Assembly (NCBI RefSeq): GCF_000429685.1
Contig: NZ_AUCI01000011.1
Coordinates: 1-64,000 of the forward strand
Length of the DNA: 64,000 nt
Direction of reading: 5' to 3'
Source of the DNA: Salibacterium aidingense DSM 18341
GTDB lineage: Bacteria > Bacillota > Bacilli > Bacillales > Marinococcaceae
The notes under the pieces were generated by a model. That model had not been told where the DNA came from. It did no database searches and was given only the letters and a program-made list of their open reading frames with translations. A program made the position numbers and the translations under genes. Shown here in pieces: positions 16,863 through 25,862 of this stretch. Numbering within the stretch: the stretch's first letter is position 1; each line of letters opens with the position of its first letter.

Positions 16863-18401
16863 ATGGCCAATGAAAATGAAAGGATCGTCGTGCTTGACTT
16901 CGGAGGACAGTATAATCAATTGATTACGCGCAGGATCCGGGATCTCGGCGTCTATAGTGAGCTGCATCCCGGCTCGACGACAGCGGAGCAGCTCAAAGAG
17001 ATGGCTCCTGCCGGTATTATTTTTTCCGGCGGACCCGGGAGCGCCTATGCCAAAGGAGCTCCATCCGCAGATCCGGCAATATATGAGTTGGGAGTCCCGA
17101 TTCTTGGAATATGCTACGGGATGCAGCTGCTGACCCAGCATTTTGGTGGAAAAGTGGAAGCTTCGAATCACAGGGAATACGGCAAAGCAACCCTGCAGGT
17201 TCAGAACCGTTCCGCCCTCTATGAAAGTCTGCCGGACGAGCAGACCGTTTGGATGAGCCATGGCGACTTGATCACAGCTCCTCCGCACGGATTTAAAACG
17301 GATGCCGGGAATGCTTCCTGCCCTGTTGCCGGGATGAGCAATGAAACGCGGAAAATGTACGGCGTTCAGTTTCACCCGGAAGTACGGCACACGGAATACG
17401 GTGACGACCTGCTGAAAAACTTTGCATTTGCCATCTGTGAATGCAGCGGTCAATGGACGATGAGTAATTTTGTTGACGAGCAGGTGGCTTTTATCCGCGA
17501 GCAGGTAGGAGAAAAACATGTGCTGTGCGCGTTAAGCGGAGGCGTGGATTCTTCTGTGGTGGCGGCGTTGATCCACCGTGCCATCGGGGACCAGCTCACC
17601 TGCATGTTTATTGATCACGGCCTGCTTCGAAAAGGCGAAGCACGCAGTGTAATGGATACCTTTGCCGGGGATTTTAATATGAATATGGTAAAAATTGATG
17701 CCCAGGACCGGTTCCTTCAAAAATTGGACGGCGTGTCGGACCCGGAACAGAAACGCAAAATCATCGGCAATGAGTTTATTTACCTGTTTGAAGAAGAAGC
17801 GGAAAAGCTGGAAAACATGGATTTTCTCGCTCAGGGCACGCTGTATACGGATGTGATTGAAAGCGGGACGGATACAGCGCAGACGATCAAGTCCCATCAT
17901 AATGTTGGCGGGCTCCCGGAAGATATGAATATGGATTTAATAGAACCGCTCAATACATTATTTAAAGACGAAGTCCGCCAGCTCGGAACAGAACTGGGAG
18001 TTCCGGATGAGATTGTCTGGCGCCAGCCTTTCCCTGGACCAGGTCTTGGGATCCGGGTGCTAGGAGAAATCACCGAAGAAAAATTGGAGATTGTCCGGGA
18101 GTCCGATGCGATTTTGCGGGAGGAAATTAAAAATGCCGGATTGGACCGTGAAATCTGGCAGTATTTCACAGCGCTTCCTGATATGCGCAGTGTCGGCGTC
18201 ATGGGAGATGCGAGAACGTATGATTACACTGTCGGCGTTCGTGCGGTAACGTCTGTCGATGGGATGACTTCTGACTGGGCACGGATTCCGTATGAAGTGC
18301 TTGAGGCAATTTCCACTCGTATCGTAAACGAAGTGCAGCATGTAAACCGGGTCGTGTACGACATCACCTCCAAGCCGCCTTCCACCATCGAGTGGGAGTA
18401 A
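16863..18401 (+). CDS. guaA: GMP synthase (glutamine-hydrolysing)
   Basis: GuaA converts XMP, glutamine and ATP to GMP. The 512 residues match the family. The N-terminal class I amidotransferase has nucleophile C84 in GICYGMQ and the His/Glu pair in QFHPEVRH. The ATP-pyrophosphatase has the PP-loop ALSGGVDSS (about 222-230). The C-terminal dimerisation domain ends [12 protein letters not shown] 16863 gives the family N-terminus; the alternatives GTG 16851 and ATG 16839 have a slightly better-placed GAGGAG, so the start is uncertain by up to eight residues. A longer reading from 16779 would begin inside the riboswitch and is rejected. Control is by the guanine-type riboswitch. Confidence 0.95.
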   Translation: MANENERIVVLDFGGQYNQLITRRIRDLGVYSELHPGSTTAEQLKEMAPAGIIFSGGPGSAYAKGAPSADPAIYELGVPILGICYGMQLLTQHFGGKVEASNHREYGKATLQVQNRSALYESLPDEQTVWMSHGDLITAPPHGFKTDAGNASCPVAGMSNETRKMYGVQFHPEVRHTEYGDDLLKNFAFAICECSGQWTMSNFVDEQVAFIREQVGEKHVLCALSGGVDSSVVAALIHRAIGDQLTCMFIDHGLLRKGEARSVMDTFAGDFNMNMVKIDAQDRFLQKLDGVSDPEQKRKIIGNEFIYLFEEEAEKLENMDFLAQGTLYTDVIESGTDTAQTIKSHHNVGGLPEDMNMDLIEPLNTLFKDEVRQLGTELGVPDEIVWRQPFPGPGLGIRVLGEITEEKLEIVRESDAILREEIKNAGLDREIWQYFTALPDMRSVGVMGDARTYDYTVGVRAVTSVDGMTSDWARIPYEVLEAISTRIVNEVQHVNRVVYDITSKPPSTIEWE

Positions 18402-18434
18402 AACGGGGAGCCGTGGTGCGGATGGTCTTTTTTC

Positions 18435-18561
18435 GGACATGTATTCTCGCTAAATTGCAGGAATACCGGTTTTTCACAGAGGTATCGGACGTTTGTTCCT
18501 CTATTTGTCCGGGTGACGGCTTTCATTCGGAGTTCCCAAGGGAATAACGGAATAAAGGTCT
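18435..18561. repeat. Cluster of degenerate 20-bp repeats (GGACATTTGTTCCG type)
   Basis: Three copies occur between guaA and the pbuG leader: GGACATGTATTCTCGCTAAA (18435, plus), GGACGTTTGTTCCTCTATTT (18487, plus) and, on the minus strand, AGACCTTTATTCCGTTATTC (within 18541-18561). Direct and inverted copies could fold into hairpins in RNA or DNA. Related copies lie at 43807-43983. No gene is present here. Confidence 0.5.
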
Positions 18562-18587
18562 GCTGGTACAAGAAAAATACAACAAGC

Positions 18588-18656
18588 AATTCGTATAATA
18601 GCGGAAATAAGGTCCGCTAGTTTCTACAGGCTGCCGTAAATAGCTTGACTACGATA
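18588..18656 (+). promoter_or_regulatory. Guanine riboswitch aptamer (pbuG leader)
   Basis: A textbook purine aptamer: TTCGTATAAT for P1/J1-2; P2 AGCGGA/TCCGCT with L2 AATAAGG; J2/3 AGTTTCTAC; P3 AGGCT/AGCTT with L3 GCCGTAAAT; and J3/1 GACTA with the guanine-specifying C. The GG of L2 can kiss the CC of L3. Confidence 0.9.
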
Positions 18657-18661
18657 ATCGA

Positions 18662-18741
18662 GGCGGGAAGAAGGCTTCTCCCCGCCGGGGATTGGTGTAG
18701 AAGCTCCAGACGGTGGAAAAAACTGTCTGGAGTTATTTATT
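18662..18741 (+). terminator. Expression platform and terminator of the pbuG riboswitch
   Basis: A GGCGGG (18662-18667) / CCCGCC (18681-18686) hairpin is followed by the terminator CTCCAGAC (18704-18711) / GTCTGGAG (18725-18732) with a TTATTTATT tail. Guanine binding should favour the terminator and shut off the permease. Confidence 0.8.
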
Positions 18742-18827
18742 AGACAGAAACATGTAGAACGTCGCTTTTGCAGCGGATGCATAGGAACATCCGTATGCTT
18801 ATTAAATCTAAAATGGGGGAATGACGT

Positions 18828-20141
18828 GTGGAGCGTTATTTTGAATTTAAAAAATGGGGCACAGGCTATAAACAGGAAAGTCTGGCCGGATTGACCACTT
18901 TCCTGGCCATGGCCTATATTCTGTTTGTAAACCCGAGTATCCTTGCGGAAGCCGGGATGGATGAAGGGGCCATCTTTACTGCTACAGCTGTTTCCGCCGC
19001 AGTTGGTACCTTAATTATGGGCCTTCTCGCCAGATATCCGATTGCGCTGGCACCTGGAATGGGGTTAAACGCCTTTTTTACCTACACGGTGGTACTAACG
19101 ATGGGGATTCCGTGGCAGCTGGCTCTGTTCAGTGTATTTCTTTCAGGTCTTATCTTTATTTTTATTACACTGCTTGGAATCCGCGAAAAAATTATTAACG
19201 CGATCCCGGCTCAGCTGAAATACGCAGCAGCCTCTGGTATTGGTTTATTTATTGCCTTTATTGGTCTTCAGAACGCCGGCATCGTGGTTCCTGATGAATC
19301 CACTGCTGTAGCTCTCGGGGACATGACAGAACCGACGACGGTGCTGGCCTGTTTCGGCCTGGTCGTGACGGCTGTGCTTATGGTACTCGGCTATCGAGGA
19401 GGAATCTTTTATGGGATGGCCATTACAGCAGCTGCTGGTATCATCTTTGGTTTGATTGGAATTCCGGATGCTGTTATTGGGTCTGTTCCAAGCCTGGCTC
19501 CAACGTTCGGCTCTGCTTTTACCTTTCTGGGTGAAATAGAGTGGACCGGGCAGATGTTCGGCCAGATGCTGATTGTTGTGCTTACCTTTCTATTTGTTGA
19601 CTTTTTTGATACGGCGGGGACGCTTTATGCGGTAGCCAATCAGGCTGGCTTTGTGAAGGACAACAAACTTCCCCGGGCCGGACGGGCCTTGCTGGCAGAT
19701 TCATCCGCCACTTCCATAGGAGCGGTACTGGGAACTTCCACCACGACCGCATACATTGAGTCTTCTTCCGGGGTGGCAGCTGGTGGACGTACTGGGTTTG
19801 CCTCCATTATTACAGGGGTTTTGTTCCTTCTCGCTCTGTTTTTCTCACCGCTTCTTGTGGTAGTGACGGATCAAGTGACAGCCCCGGCTCTTATTATTGT
19901 CGGCGTGCTGATGGCTTCCTCCCTCCGGCTGATTGAATGGGACCGCCTGGAAATGGCACTTCCGGCATTTTTAACCGTCATCGCCATGCCGATGACCTAC
20001 AGTATCGCTACCGGGATCGCGCTTGGCTTCATCTTTTATCCGATCACCATGCTGTTAAAGGGGAGAACCCGGGACATTCACCCGATTATGTATATTCTCT
20101 TCTTTGTATTTATCCTTTATTTTGCGTTTTTAGGAGTTTAA
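18828..20141 (+). CDS. pbuG: Hypoxanthine/guanine permease (NCS2/AzgA type)
   Basis: The 437-residue polytopic protein has about 12-13 transmembrane helices of the AzgA-like branch of the NCS2 (UraA fold) family. Hallmarks are GLTTFLAMAYILFVNP near the N-terminus, ALAPGMGLNAFFTY (about 73-86), DFFDTAGTLYAVANQAG (about 258-274) and TTTAYIESSSGVAAGGRTG (about 305-323). It imports guanine and hypoxanthine with protons. GTG 18828 follows GGGGGA. The guanine riboswitch in front supports the substrate call, since a guanine importer repressed by guanine is the B. subtilis arrangement. The gene name rests on family plus riboswitch. Confidence 0.85.
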   Translation: MERYFEFKKWGTGYKQESLAGLTTFLAMAYILFVNPSILAEAGMDEGAIFTATAVSAAVGTLIMGLLARYPIALAPGMGLNAFFTYTVVLTMGIPWQLALFSVFLSGLIFIFITLLGIREKIINAIPAQLKYAAASGIGLFIAFIGLQNAGIVVPDESTAVALGDMTEPTTVLACFGLVVTAVLMVLGYRGGIFYGMAITAAAGIIFGLIGIPDAVIGSVPSLAPTFGSAFTFLGEIEWTGQMFGQMLIVVLTFLFVDFFDTAGTLYAVANQAGFVKDNKLPRAGRALLADSSATSIGAVLGTSTTTAYIESSSGVAAGGRTGFASIITGVLFLLALFFSPLLVVVTDQVTAPALIIVGVLMASSLRLIEWDRLEMALPAFLTVIAMPMTYSIATGIALGFIFYPITMLLKGRTRDIHPIMYILFFVFILYFAFLGV

Positions 20142-20146
20142 AACAG

Positions 20147-20182
20147 AAAAGCCGCTTCCGAACTCGAGCGGAAGCGGCTTTT
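20147..20182. terminator. Bidirectional terminator between pbuG and treR
   Basis: AAAAGCCGCTTCCG (20147-20160) / CGGAAGCGGCTTTT (20169-20182), 14 perfect pairs with an 8-nt loop. The U-tract is symmetric, so it can serve both convergent operons. Confidence 0.9.
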
Positions 20183-20219
20183 GTATGTCCGGAAGCTGAA
20201 AGAAAAAGGACGGCGGCTG

Positions 20220-20933
20220 TTACCGGTTCCGTCTCGCAAAATCGACGAATTTAAATTTGTCCGGACGATGGCGGGATTCAGTGTATTGAAAGAGAGTCGT
20301 GTCATCCAGGTAGACATCGTTTTTCACGACGACAATACTGGAAAAGTCCTCAAGATCCAGCAGGTCGCGGTCTTCCTGTGTCGGTTCCTCGACCGTAATT
20401 TCTTTTTTGGCGAAGCTGATGGTCAAGCCGAGTGTATGCTCGATATATTCATAGATGGAATTCTGACATATCTCTTCCGTTAATCCCGGTGCCGTCTCTT
20501 TAATAATATAGTCTTTATCGAGAATGATGTTTTCTCCTTCGATGCGGCGGACTCGTTTGATTTCCCAGACCGGGGTTTCTCCGGAGAGCTTTAGTTTGGT
20601 GCGGATCCCCCGGCCGGGTGTTATGTCCCGAAAGGTTTGCACGGCAGTGGCCACAGGGCCTGCCATTTTGCCGGCGAGTTCTTTAAAACTGACGAGCCCG
20701 GAAATAGGGAAGGAGACCTTGTTAATATCCAGCACCACGGAACCTTTTCCCTGGATTTTTTGAATGTACCCGTGTTCGGATAATAAATTCAACGCTTTCC
20801 GGATGGTTTCACGTGACGTGTGGTAAATAGAAAGCAGCTCGTGTTCCGAAGGGAGAATGTCCCCCGTCTGGTAGTCTCCGCCTTCGATTTTATACGCAAT
20901 GTCTTCATAAATGCTCAAATATATTTTTTTCAT
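20220..20933 (-). CDS. treR: Trehalose operon repressor TreR (GntR/UTRA)
   Basis: The 237-residue transcription factor has an N-terminal GntR winged helix (about 5-70, with DILPSEHELLSIYHTSRETI). A UTRA effector domain follows, with PVWEIKRVRRIEGENIILDK. TreR represses tre genes and is released by trehalose-6-phosphate. It is the last gene of the minus-strand treP-treA-treR operon, 18 bp after treA, so it is autoregulated through the operators at 24204-24251. Its ribosome site is weak (GGTGATGGATA), so low repressor dosage is likely. Confidence 0.9.
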   Translation of the reverse strand: MKKIYLSIYEDIAYKIEGGDYQTGDILPSEHELLSIYHTSRETIRKALNLLSEHGYIQKIQGKGSVVLDINKVSFPISGLVSFKELAGKMAGPVATAVQTFRDITPGRGIRTKLKLSGETPVWEIKRVRRIEGENIILDKDYIIKETAPGLTEEICQNSIYEYIEHTLGLTISFAKKEITVEEPTQEDRDLLDLEDFSSIVVVKNDVYLDDTTLFQYTESRHRPDKFKFVDFARRNR

Positions 20934-20951
20934 TATCCATCACCGATTCAT

Positions 20952-22619
20952 TTACTTGAGAAGATAAGCGGCAGACTCATAGGGCCGCAGAGGAAGCTGA
21001 TCAATCCGCCCGGCTGTATCTTCGTAGTTGGAAATTAACAGTTCCGGTTGTTTTTCGGCCAGAAAGGCGTGAGACGCGGGCAGGTGAAAAGCGGTTTCTT
21101 CTTTATAAAAGTTGTTGATCACCAGGATGTCTTCGCCGTCCCCGGCACGCACATAACAAAAAAGCCGGGGATCGTTCTCCAGCAGAAGCTCAAAGCGGCC
21201 GGTCGTTATCGTTTCCTGGGTTTTTCGCAGATTGATTAAGACCTGATAATGGTGAAAAATCGAATTCTGCTGTTTCATGACGGTTTCTACATTAATTTTA
21301 TCATAATTGGAGGAGACAGGAATCCAGGGCTCGTCTGTAGAAAAACCGGCATGTTTTTCCGCGGTCCATTGCATCGGTGTTCGAGCGTTGTCCCTGGATT
21401 TCTGCTGAATCACGGCCATCACTTTGGATTCGTCCATGCCCTGATCCAGCAGCTGCCGGTAATGGTTCAGGGTTTCGACGTCTCTATAGTGATCAATGTC
21501 TGCGAAATCGGGATTGGTCATGCCGATTTCTTCCCCCTGGTAGATATAAGGGGTTCCCTGAAGAAAATGCAGGACAGTGGCGAGCATTTTCGCTGATTCC
21601 GCGTGATACTCCCCATCATCGCCGAATCGGGATACGGCACGGGGCTGATCGTGGTTGCACCAGAACAGGGCATTCCAGCCGCCGCCTTTCTGTATTTCTT
21701 CCTGCCATTCTGCCAGTATTTTCTTTAATGATAGAAAATCCACATCGCCCAGTGCCCATTTTTCACCGGCAGGATAGTCTACTTTCAAATGATGGAAGTT
21801 AAATGTCATATTCAGCTCCCGGCGGTCTGGTCTTGTGTACTTAATACAATGATCGATGGTCGTGGAGGACATTTCCCCAACGGTCATAATGTCATAGCGG
21901 GAAAACACCCGGCGGTTCATTTCATGCATGAATTCATGCACCCGCGGCCCATCTGTGTAGAATTTTTTTCCGCTGCCGTAGTCATCACTCGGAAAATCCT
22001 GGTGTTTGGATATCAGGTTAATGACGTCCAGTCGGAACCCGTCGACTCCTTTTTGAAACCAAAAATTCATCATGTCATACAACTTCTGGCGCAGTTCTGG
22101 ATTTTCCCAGTTCAGGTCAGCCTGGCTTGTATCAAATAAGTGAAGATAGTACTGCTCCGTCCGTTTATCATGTTCCCAGGCCGGACCGCCGAATTTGGAC
22201 TCCCAGTTGTTCGGCTCTGCCCCGTTGACAGGGTCCTTCCAGATATAATAATCACGGTATGGATTATCCTTCGCCTTTCTGGCTTCCTGGAACCAGGGAT
22301 GGTCGGTCGATGTATGATTGACTACGATATCCATAATAATTTTTAGGCTTCGCTGATGAGCTTCCTGCAGCAGGCGCTCCACATCCTCCATCGTACCGAA
22401 GGAGGCATGAATGGAAAAATAATCGCTGATATCATAGCCGTTATCTTTTTGGGGGGAAGCATAGATGGGAGTAAGCCAGATGACATCGGCACCAAGTGTC
22501 TTGATGTAATCCAGCTTGTTGATGATCCCTTGAATATCGCCAGTCCCGCTGCCGGTCGTATCATTGAAGCTTTTTGGATAGATTTGGTAGACGACGGCTT
22601 TTCTCCACCACTCCTGCAT
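20952..22619 (-). CDS. treA: Trehalose-6-phosphate hydrolase
   Basis: The 555-residue cytoplasmic GH13 enzyme (treA/treC) splits trehalose-6-phosphate to glucose and glucose-6-phosphate. GH13 regions are clear: DIVVNHTS (97-104), nucleophile D198 in GFRLDVINL, acid/base E249 in VGEMSS, and the transition-state Asp in NHDQPR. The N-terminus WWRKAVVYQIYPKSF is diagnostic for the oligo-1,6-glucosidase/phosphotrehalase branch. Flanking treP and treR decide between those substrates. AAGGAGGGG lies 6-12 bp before ATG 22619. Confidence 0.93.
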   Translation of the reverse strand: MQEWWRKAVVYQIYPKSFNDTTGSGTGDIQGIINKLDYIKTLGADVIWLTPIYASPQKDNGYDISDYFSIHASFGTMEDVERLLQEAHQRSLKIIMDIVVNHTSTDHPWFQEARKAKDNPYRDYYIWKDPVNGAEPNNWESKFGGPAWEHDKRTEQYYLHLFDTSQADLNWENPELRQKLYDMMNFWFQKGVDGFRLDVINLISKHQDFPSDDYGSGKKFYTDGPRVHEFMHEMNRRVFSRYDIMTVGEMSSTTIDHCIKYTRPDRRELNMTFNFHHLKVDYPAGEKWALGDVDFLSLKKILAEWQEEIQKGGGWNALFWCNHDQPRAVSRFGDDGEYHAESAKMLATVLHFLQGTPYIYQGEEIGMTNPDFADIDHYRDVETLNHYRQLLDQGMDESKVMAVIQQKSRDNARTPMQWTAEKHAGFSTDEPWIPVSSNYDKINVETVMKQQNSIFHHYQVLINLRKTQETITTGRFELLLENDPRLFCYVRAGDGEDILVINNFYKEETAFHLPASHAFLAEKQPELLISNYEDTAGRIDQLPLRPYESAAYLLK

Positions 22620-22694
22620 AACACACCCCTCCTTGAGAAATAAGGGAAATGGACCGGCCCGCGCCTTTTCCTACGGGTCAGCCCAACTCCCCCT

Positions 22695-24116
22695 TTAGAC
22701 TTCAACCTTTTTAAATTTAACATAAAGATAGGTTAGAACAAACGGTACGACAATGGAAATCCCCATGCCGACGGCAAATACAAACCAGAACTGCGGATAA
22801 ATCGAGAAAATACCGGGAACGCCGCCGACCCCGATGGAGGTGGCGAGTACATCATTCATTGTAATGAAAACAGCCGCAATAGCCGAACCAATAATGGCGC
22901 AGATGAATGGAAAACGATAGCGGATGTTCACCCCGAACATTGCCGGTTCTGTTACTCCTAAAAAGGCGGAAATGCCGGAAGAAAACGACAGCCCGCGTAA
23001 TTTTTCATCTTTGGAGGCCATCATTATTGCAAACGCAGCCGCGCCCTGGGCAATGTTGGACAAAGCGAGAATCGGCCACAAAAACGTTCCTTCCAGGTCG
23101 CTGTTGATAAGCTGGATATCGACAGCCAGGAAGGTATGATGCAGCCCGGTAACAACCATCGGGGCGTATAAAAGACCGTACAATAAACCGCCAAGGGCGG
23201 AGAAACTTTGAAAGGTAGCAATGAAAAAGTCCGTAATCACATTTCCGAGCGCAAACGTTACCGGTCCAATGACAACAAACGCGAGAAAGCCAGTGATTAA
23301 CAGCGCGCCGGGAGCAACGATTAACATAGAAATGGCATCAGGTACCCGTTTCGATAAAAAGATTTCAATTTTTGCGAGAATATACGAAGCCACAAGCATC
23401 GGCAGAACCTGGCCCTGATAGCCCAGCTTTTCTATTTCCAGTCCGAATAAGTTCCACGTCGGGACGTCCCCTGCTTCTTTGGCATCTGCATAGCCGTAAG
23501 CACTTAACAGCTCAGGGTGAACGAGAACAAGACCCATGACAATACCAAGAAGCGGGTTCCCTCCAAACTGACGGACCGCTGACCAGCCGATCAAAGCAGG
23601 GAGAAAGGTGAATGCCGTACTGGCAATGACGTTAATAATGTTGGCAAAATCGGCCCACTGGGTATGCACATCCACCACGGACTGTCCATCATAAAAAATG
23701 TCAGGCCCGGTTAAAATATTGTTAATACCGAGCAGCAGCCCTGCCGTTACGATGGCGGGCAGAATCGGAATAAAAATGTCACCGAGCATTTTGACAAACC
23801 GCTGCAGCAGGTTCATATTCTGCTGGGCGGCTTCTTTCGTTTCCTCTTTGGAAGATGCTTCGATCCCGGTGATATCGGTTAAGATTTTATATACTTTTTC
23901 TACGGTTCCCTGTCCGATAATCACCTGGAACTGCCCGCTGGTGGAAAAAGCACCACGGACCACGTCGATACTTTCCAGCTTTTCCTGATCTACTTTACTT
24001 TCATCGTGAAGAGCAAACCGCAGTCTCGTTACACAGTGTGTAACCGAATTGATGTTTTCCTGCCCGCCAATGGCCTCCAGAATGTGTTCGACAGATTTTT
24101 TGCTGACTTTGGCCAC
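22695..24116 (-). CDS. treP: PTS trehalose transporter subunit EIIBC
   Basis: The 473-residue membrane permease phosphorylates trehalose during uptake. The EIIB domain has phosphocysteine C28 in VTHCVTRLRF. The EIIC domain (about 105-470) has around ten helices and conserved GVTEPAMFGVN. No EIIA domain is fused; glucose-type EIIA must be supplied elsewhere, as usual for TreP. The start is GTG 24116, because AAGGAGGTGCC lies just upstream; a longer frame to 24215 covers the cre site and operators and has no ribosome site. First gene of the tre operon. Confidence 0.92.
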   Translation of the reverse strand: MAKVSKKSVEHILEAIGGQENINSVTHCVTRLRFALHDESKVDQEKLESIDVVRGAFSTSGQFQVIIGQGTVEKVYKILTDITGIEASSKEETKEAAQQNMNLLQRFVKMLGDIFIPILPAIVTAGLLLGINNILTGPDIFYDGQSVVDVHTQWADFANIINVIASTAFTFLPALIGWSAVRQFGGNPLLGIVMGLVLVHPELLSAYGYADAKEAGDVPTWNLFGLEIEKLGYQGQVLPMLVASYILAKIEIFLSKRVPDAISMLIVAPGALLITGFLAFVVIGPVTFALGNVITDFFIATFQSFSALGGLLYGLLYAPMVVTGLHHTFLAVDIQLINSDLEGTFLWPILALSNIAQGAAAFAIMMASKDEKLRGLSFSSGISAFLGVTEPAMFGVNIRYRFPFICAIIGSAIAAVFITMNDVLATSIGVGGVPGIFSIYPQFWFVFAVGMGISIVVPFVLTYLYVKFKKVEV

Positions 24117-24130
24117 AAAAGGCACCTCCT

Positions 24131-24144
24131 TGCAAACGTTTTCA
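24131..24144 (-). promoter_or_regulatory. Catabolite-responsive element (cre) in the tre leader
   Basis: On the minus strand TGAAAACGTTTGCA differs from the CcpA consensus TGWAANCGNTNWCA at one base. It lies downstream of the promoter and directly before the treP ribosome site, a position suited to a transcription roadblock. Glucose repression of tre is therefore likely. Confidence 0.75.
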
Positions 24145-24203
24145 AATGATGAAAAGAAAAAGAGCGGAATAAATAATAAAAAAATAACCGCTTGCAAATT
24201 AAC

Positions 24204-24215
24204 TTGTATATACAA
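24204..24215. promoter_or_regulatory. TreR operator 1
   Basis: The perfect palindrome TTGTATATACAA is identical to the B. subtilis tre operator half-pair as I recall it. It lies upstream of treP, 36 bp from an identical copy. Confidence 0.85.
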
Positions 24216-24239
24216 ATTTAATTTCTCTTAAAGTTTAAC

Positions 24240-24251
24240 TTGTATATACAA
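24240..24251. promoter_or_regulatory. TreR operator 2
   Basis: A second exact TTGTATATACAA. Centre-to-centre distance to the first copy is 36 bp (about 3.4 turns). The segment between them is AT-rich and should hold the tre promoter. Confidence 0.85.
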
Positions 24252-24277
24252 ATAGGTCAAGCAAAAAATCAATTATG

Positions 24278-25141
24278 TTATTCCGGATCGTAGGTAAAAC
24301 CTTCTCCGGCTACTTCTTTCACGTCGTGGACAGAGACAAACGCATAAGGATCGACATCGGAAATAATCGACTTCAGCTGAATGAGCTGGTTGCGGTTCAC
24401 CACACAATACAGAACATTACGTTCATCTTTTGTGAAACTTCCTTTTCCAGTTAAAACGGTGGAACCACGGCGCATGCGCTGAATAATCGCATCTGAAATA
24501 GAATCCGTGTGATTGGAGATAATCATTGCTGATTTTGCGGCATTGGCTCCTTCAATGATGAAGTCAATCACACGCGCAGCCACAAAAACAGCGACCAGGG
24601 TATACATCGCCTGCGGCAGTGTTAAATGCACAAGCGAGAAGGTAATAACAAAGGCGTCAAAGAAAAACATCGCGGAGCCAATTCCGGTGCCTAAGTATTT
24701 CTCAGCGAGTCGGGCAATAATGTCCGCGCCGCCCGTGGTGCCGCCTGCCCGAAAAATGATGCCAAGACCGGAACCAGCAAATACGCCGGCAAACAAAGAA
24801 ACAAGTATCATATCGTTTTGTAGAAAAACGTCGGCATGCCAGTAATTTTCAAAAAAGGAAAGGGCAACAGAAACCATAACCGTCCCATAAAGGCTGTAGA
24901 TAAAAACCTTCCGCCCCAGCAGTTTATAGCCAATAATAAATAACGGTACATTTAACACCAGGTTGGACACCGAGGGGGGTATCGAGAGAAGATAATAAAT
25001 AATCAGGCTCAGCCCGGTAAATCCCCCGTGGGCCAGTCCATTTTGTAAATTAAAATGAATAATCCCAAAAGCAAAAATAAAAGCACCCAGCGTAATAATC
25101 AGGAAATTAGAAAAACGCAGGCCGTGCAGCCACTGTCTCAT
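24278..25141 (-). CDS. YitT-family membrane protein (DUF161/DUF2179)
   Basis: The 287-residue protein has five or six transmembrane helices in the first about 200 residues (for example NFLIITLGAFIFAFG, GGTTGGADIIARL). The C-terminal cytoplasmic DUF2179 domain contains RRGSTVLTGKGSF and the ending VDPYAFVSVHDVKEV. The family is widespread in Firmicutes and biochemically uncharacterised. The start is ATG 25141, preceded by GAAAGGAGCACCATTCT; an upstream in-frame extension to 25219 has no ribosome site. It lies upstream of and codirectional with the tre operon, but the tre promoter and operators separate them. Confidence 0.85.
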   Translation of the reverse strand: MRQWLHGLRFSNFLIITLGAFIFAFGIIHFNLQNGLAHGGFTGLSLIIYYLLSIPPSVSNLVLNVPLFIIGYKLLGRKVFIYSLYGTVMVSVALSFFENYWHADVFLQNDMILVSLFAGVFAGSGLGIIFRAGGTTGGADIIARLAEKYLGTGIGSAMFFFDAFVITFSLVHLTLPQAMYTLVAVFVAARVIDFIIEGANAAKSAMIISNHTDSISDAIIQRMRRGSTVLTGKGSFTKDERNVLYCVVNRNQLIQLKSIISDVDPYAFVSVHDVKEVAGEGFTYDPE

Positions 25142-25862
25142 AGAATGGTGCTCCTTTCTTCCAGATTTAGAAAAATAATGACCGCCATAGCGGAATATCG
25201 GAAGGTGTTTGTGAATCATGATGAAACTTTAAAAGGTTTATCTGAACGGAAAATGGACGCCTGGAGACTGGGCCGTACAGTATATTCCTTAGTCCAGGCG
25301 GTTTTCCAAGCTATGTTTTCTCATTCGTAAGATGTTACGTTTTGATATTCAGTTCCGGCCGGAGGTTCATAGGCACACCTCAAGAGCCGGTCATAGTTGT
25401 GGAGGACACGAATGATTGAAACGAACCCCTTATCGTTCTCCAAATTAGATTCGGAACCCATCGGCAGGTAGAAAAGAGGGAGGATCGGCCCCCAAATGCT
25501 TTTGGAGGCCGCGAGCAAAAAAGGGAAGAAACCTACTGGCCTCCAACCTCTCCATGGGGCTTGTGAGGTCTAAGAAATTACACTATAATGTCCTCCAGTT
25601 TTCCTGCATAACTCCAGTCCATTCATCGTATTGGTTTGCTGCCCGCGGATAGCGTCCTGTTTGAAGCGGATGCTGAGAGTAAAAGCGGGAGTAGGGAAAA
25701 CAGATGAGTGCAAAGGATGGAACATGGGAGACTTCTCCAAAAATCCGTTTTTCTTATGCTTTTTTTAGTATTGCCCATCTGCGCGAAGGCAAATCATTGG
25801 ATTGAAGGAAAGGAGAAATGGGAAAATGGAAATGGTATCGTTTATTAAAGGAGGTTGTTTCG
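25142..25862. other. Long non-coding gap
   Basis: I see no convincing gene in these 720 bases; the short ORFs lack ribosome sites. Contents: a perfect 8-bp inverted repeat CGCCTGGA (25258-25265) / CCAGGCG with a GTTTT tail at 25301-25305 (possible terminator, plus strand), and an IS-end-like string at about 25733-25752. Promoters for the divergent YitT and YhfP-like genes must lie here, but no strong -35/-10 pair stands out. Confidence 0.5.

Noticed and set aside
24117-24215. Extended start of treP
   Set aside because: It would translate through the cre site and a TreR operator; the AAGGAGG-to-GTG 24116 arrangement is far better.
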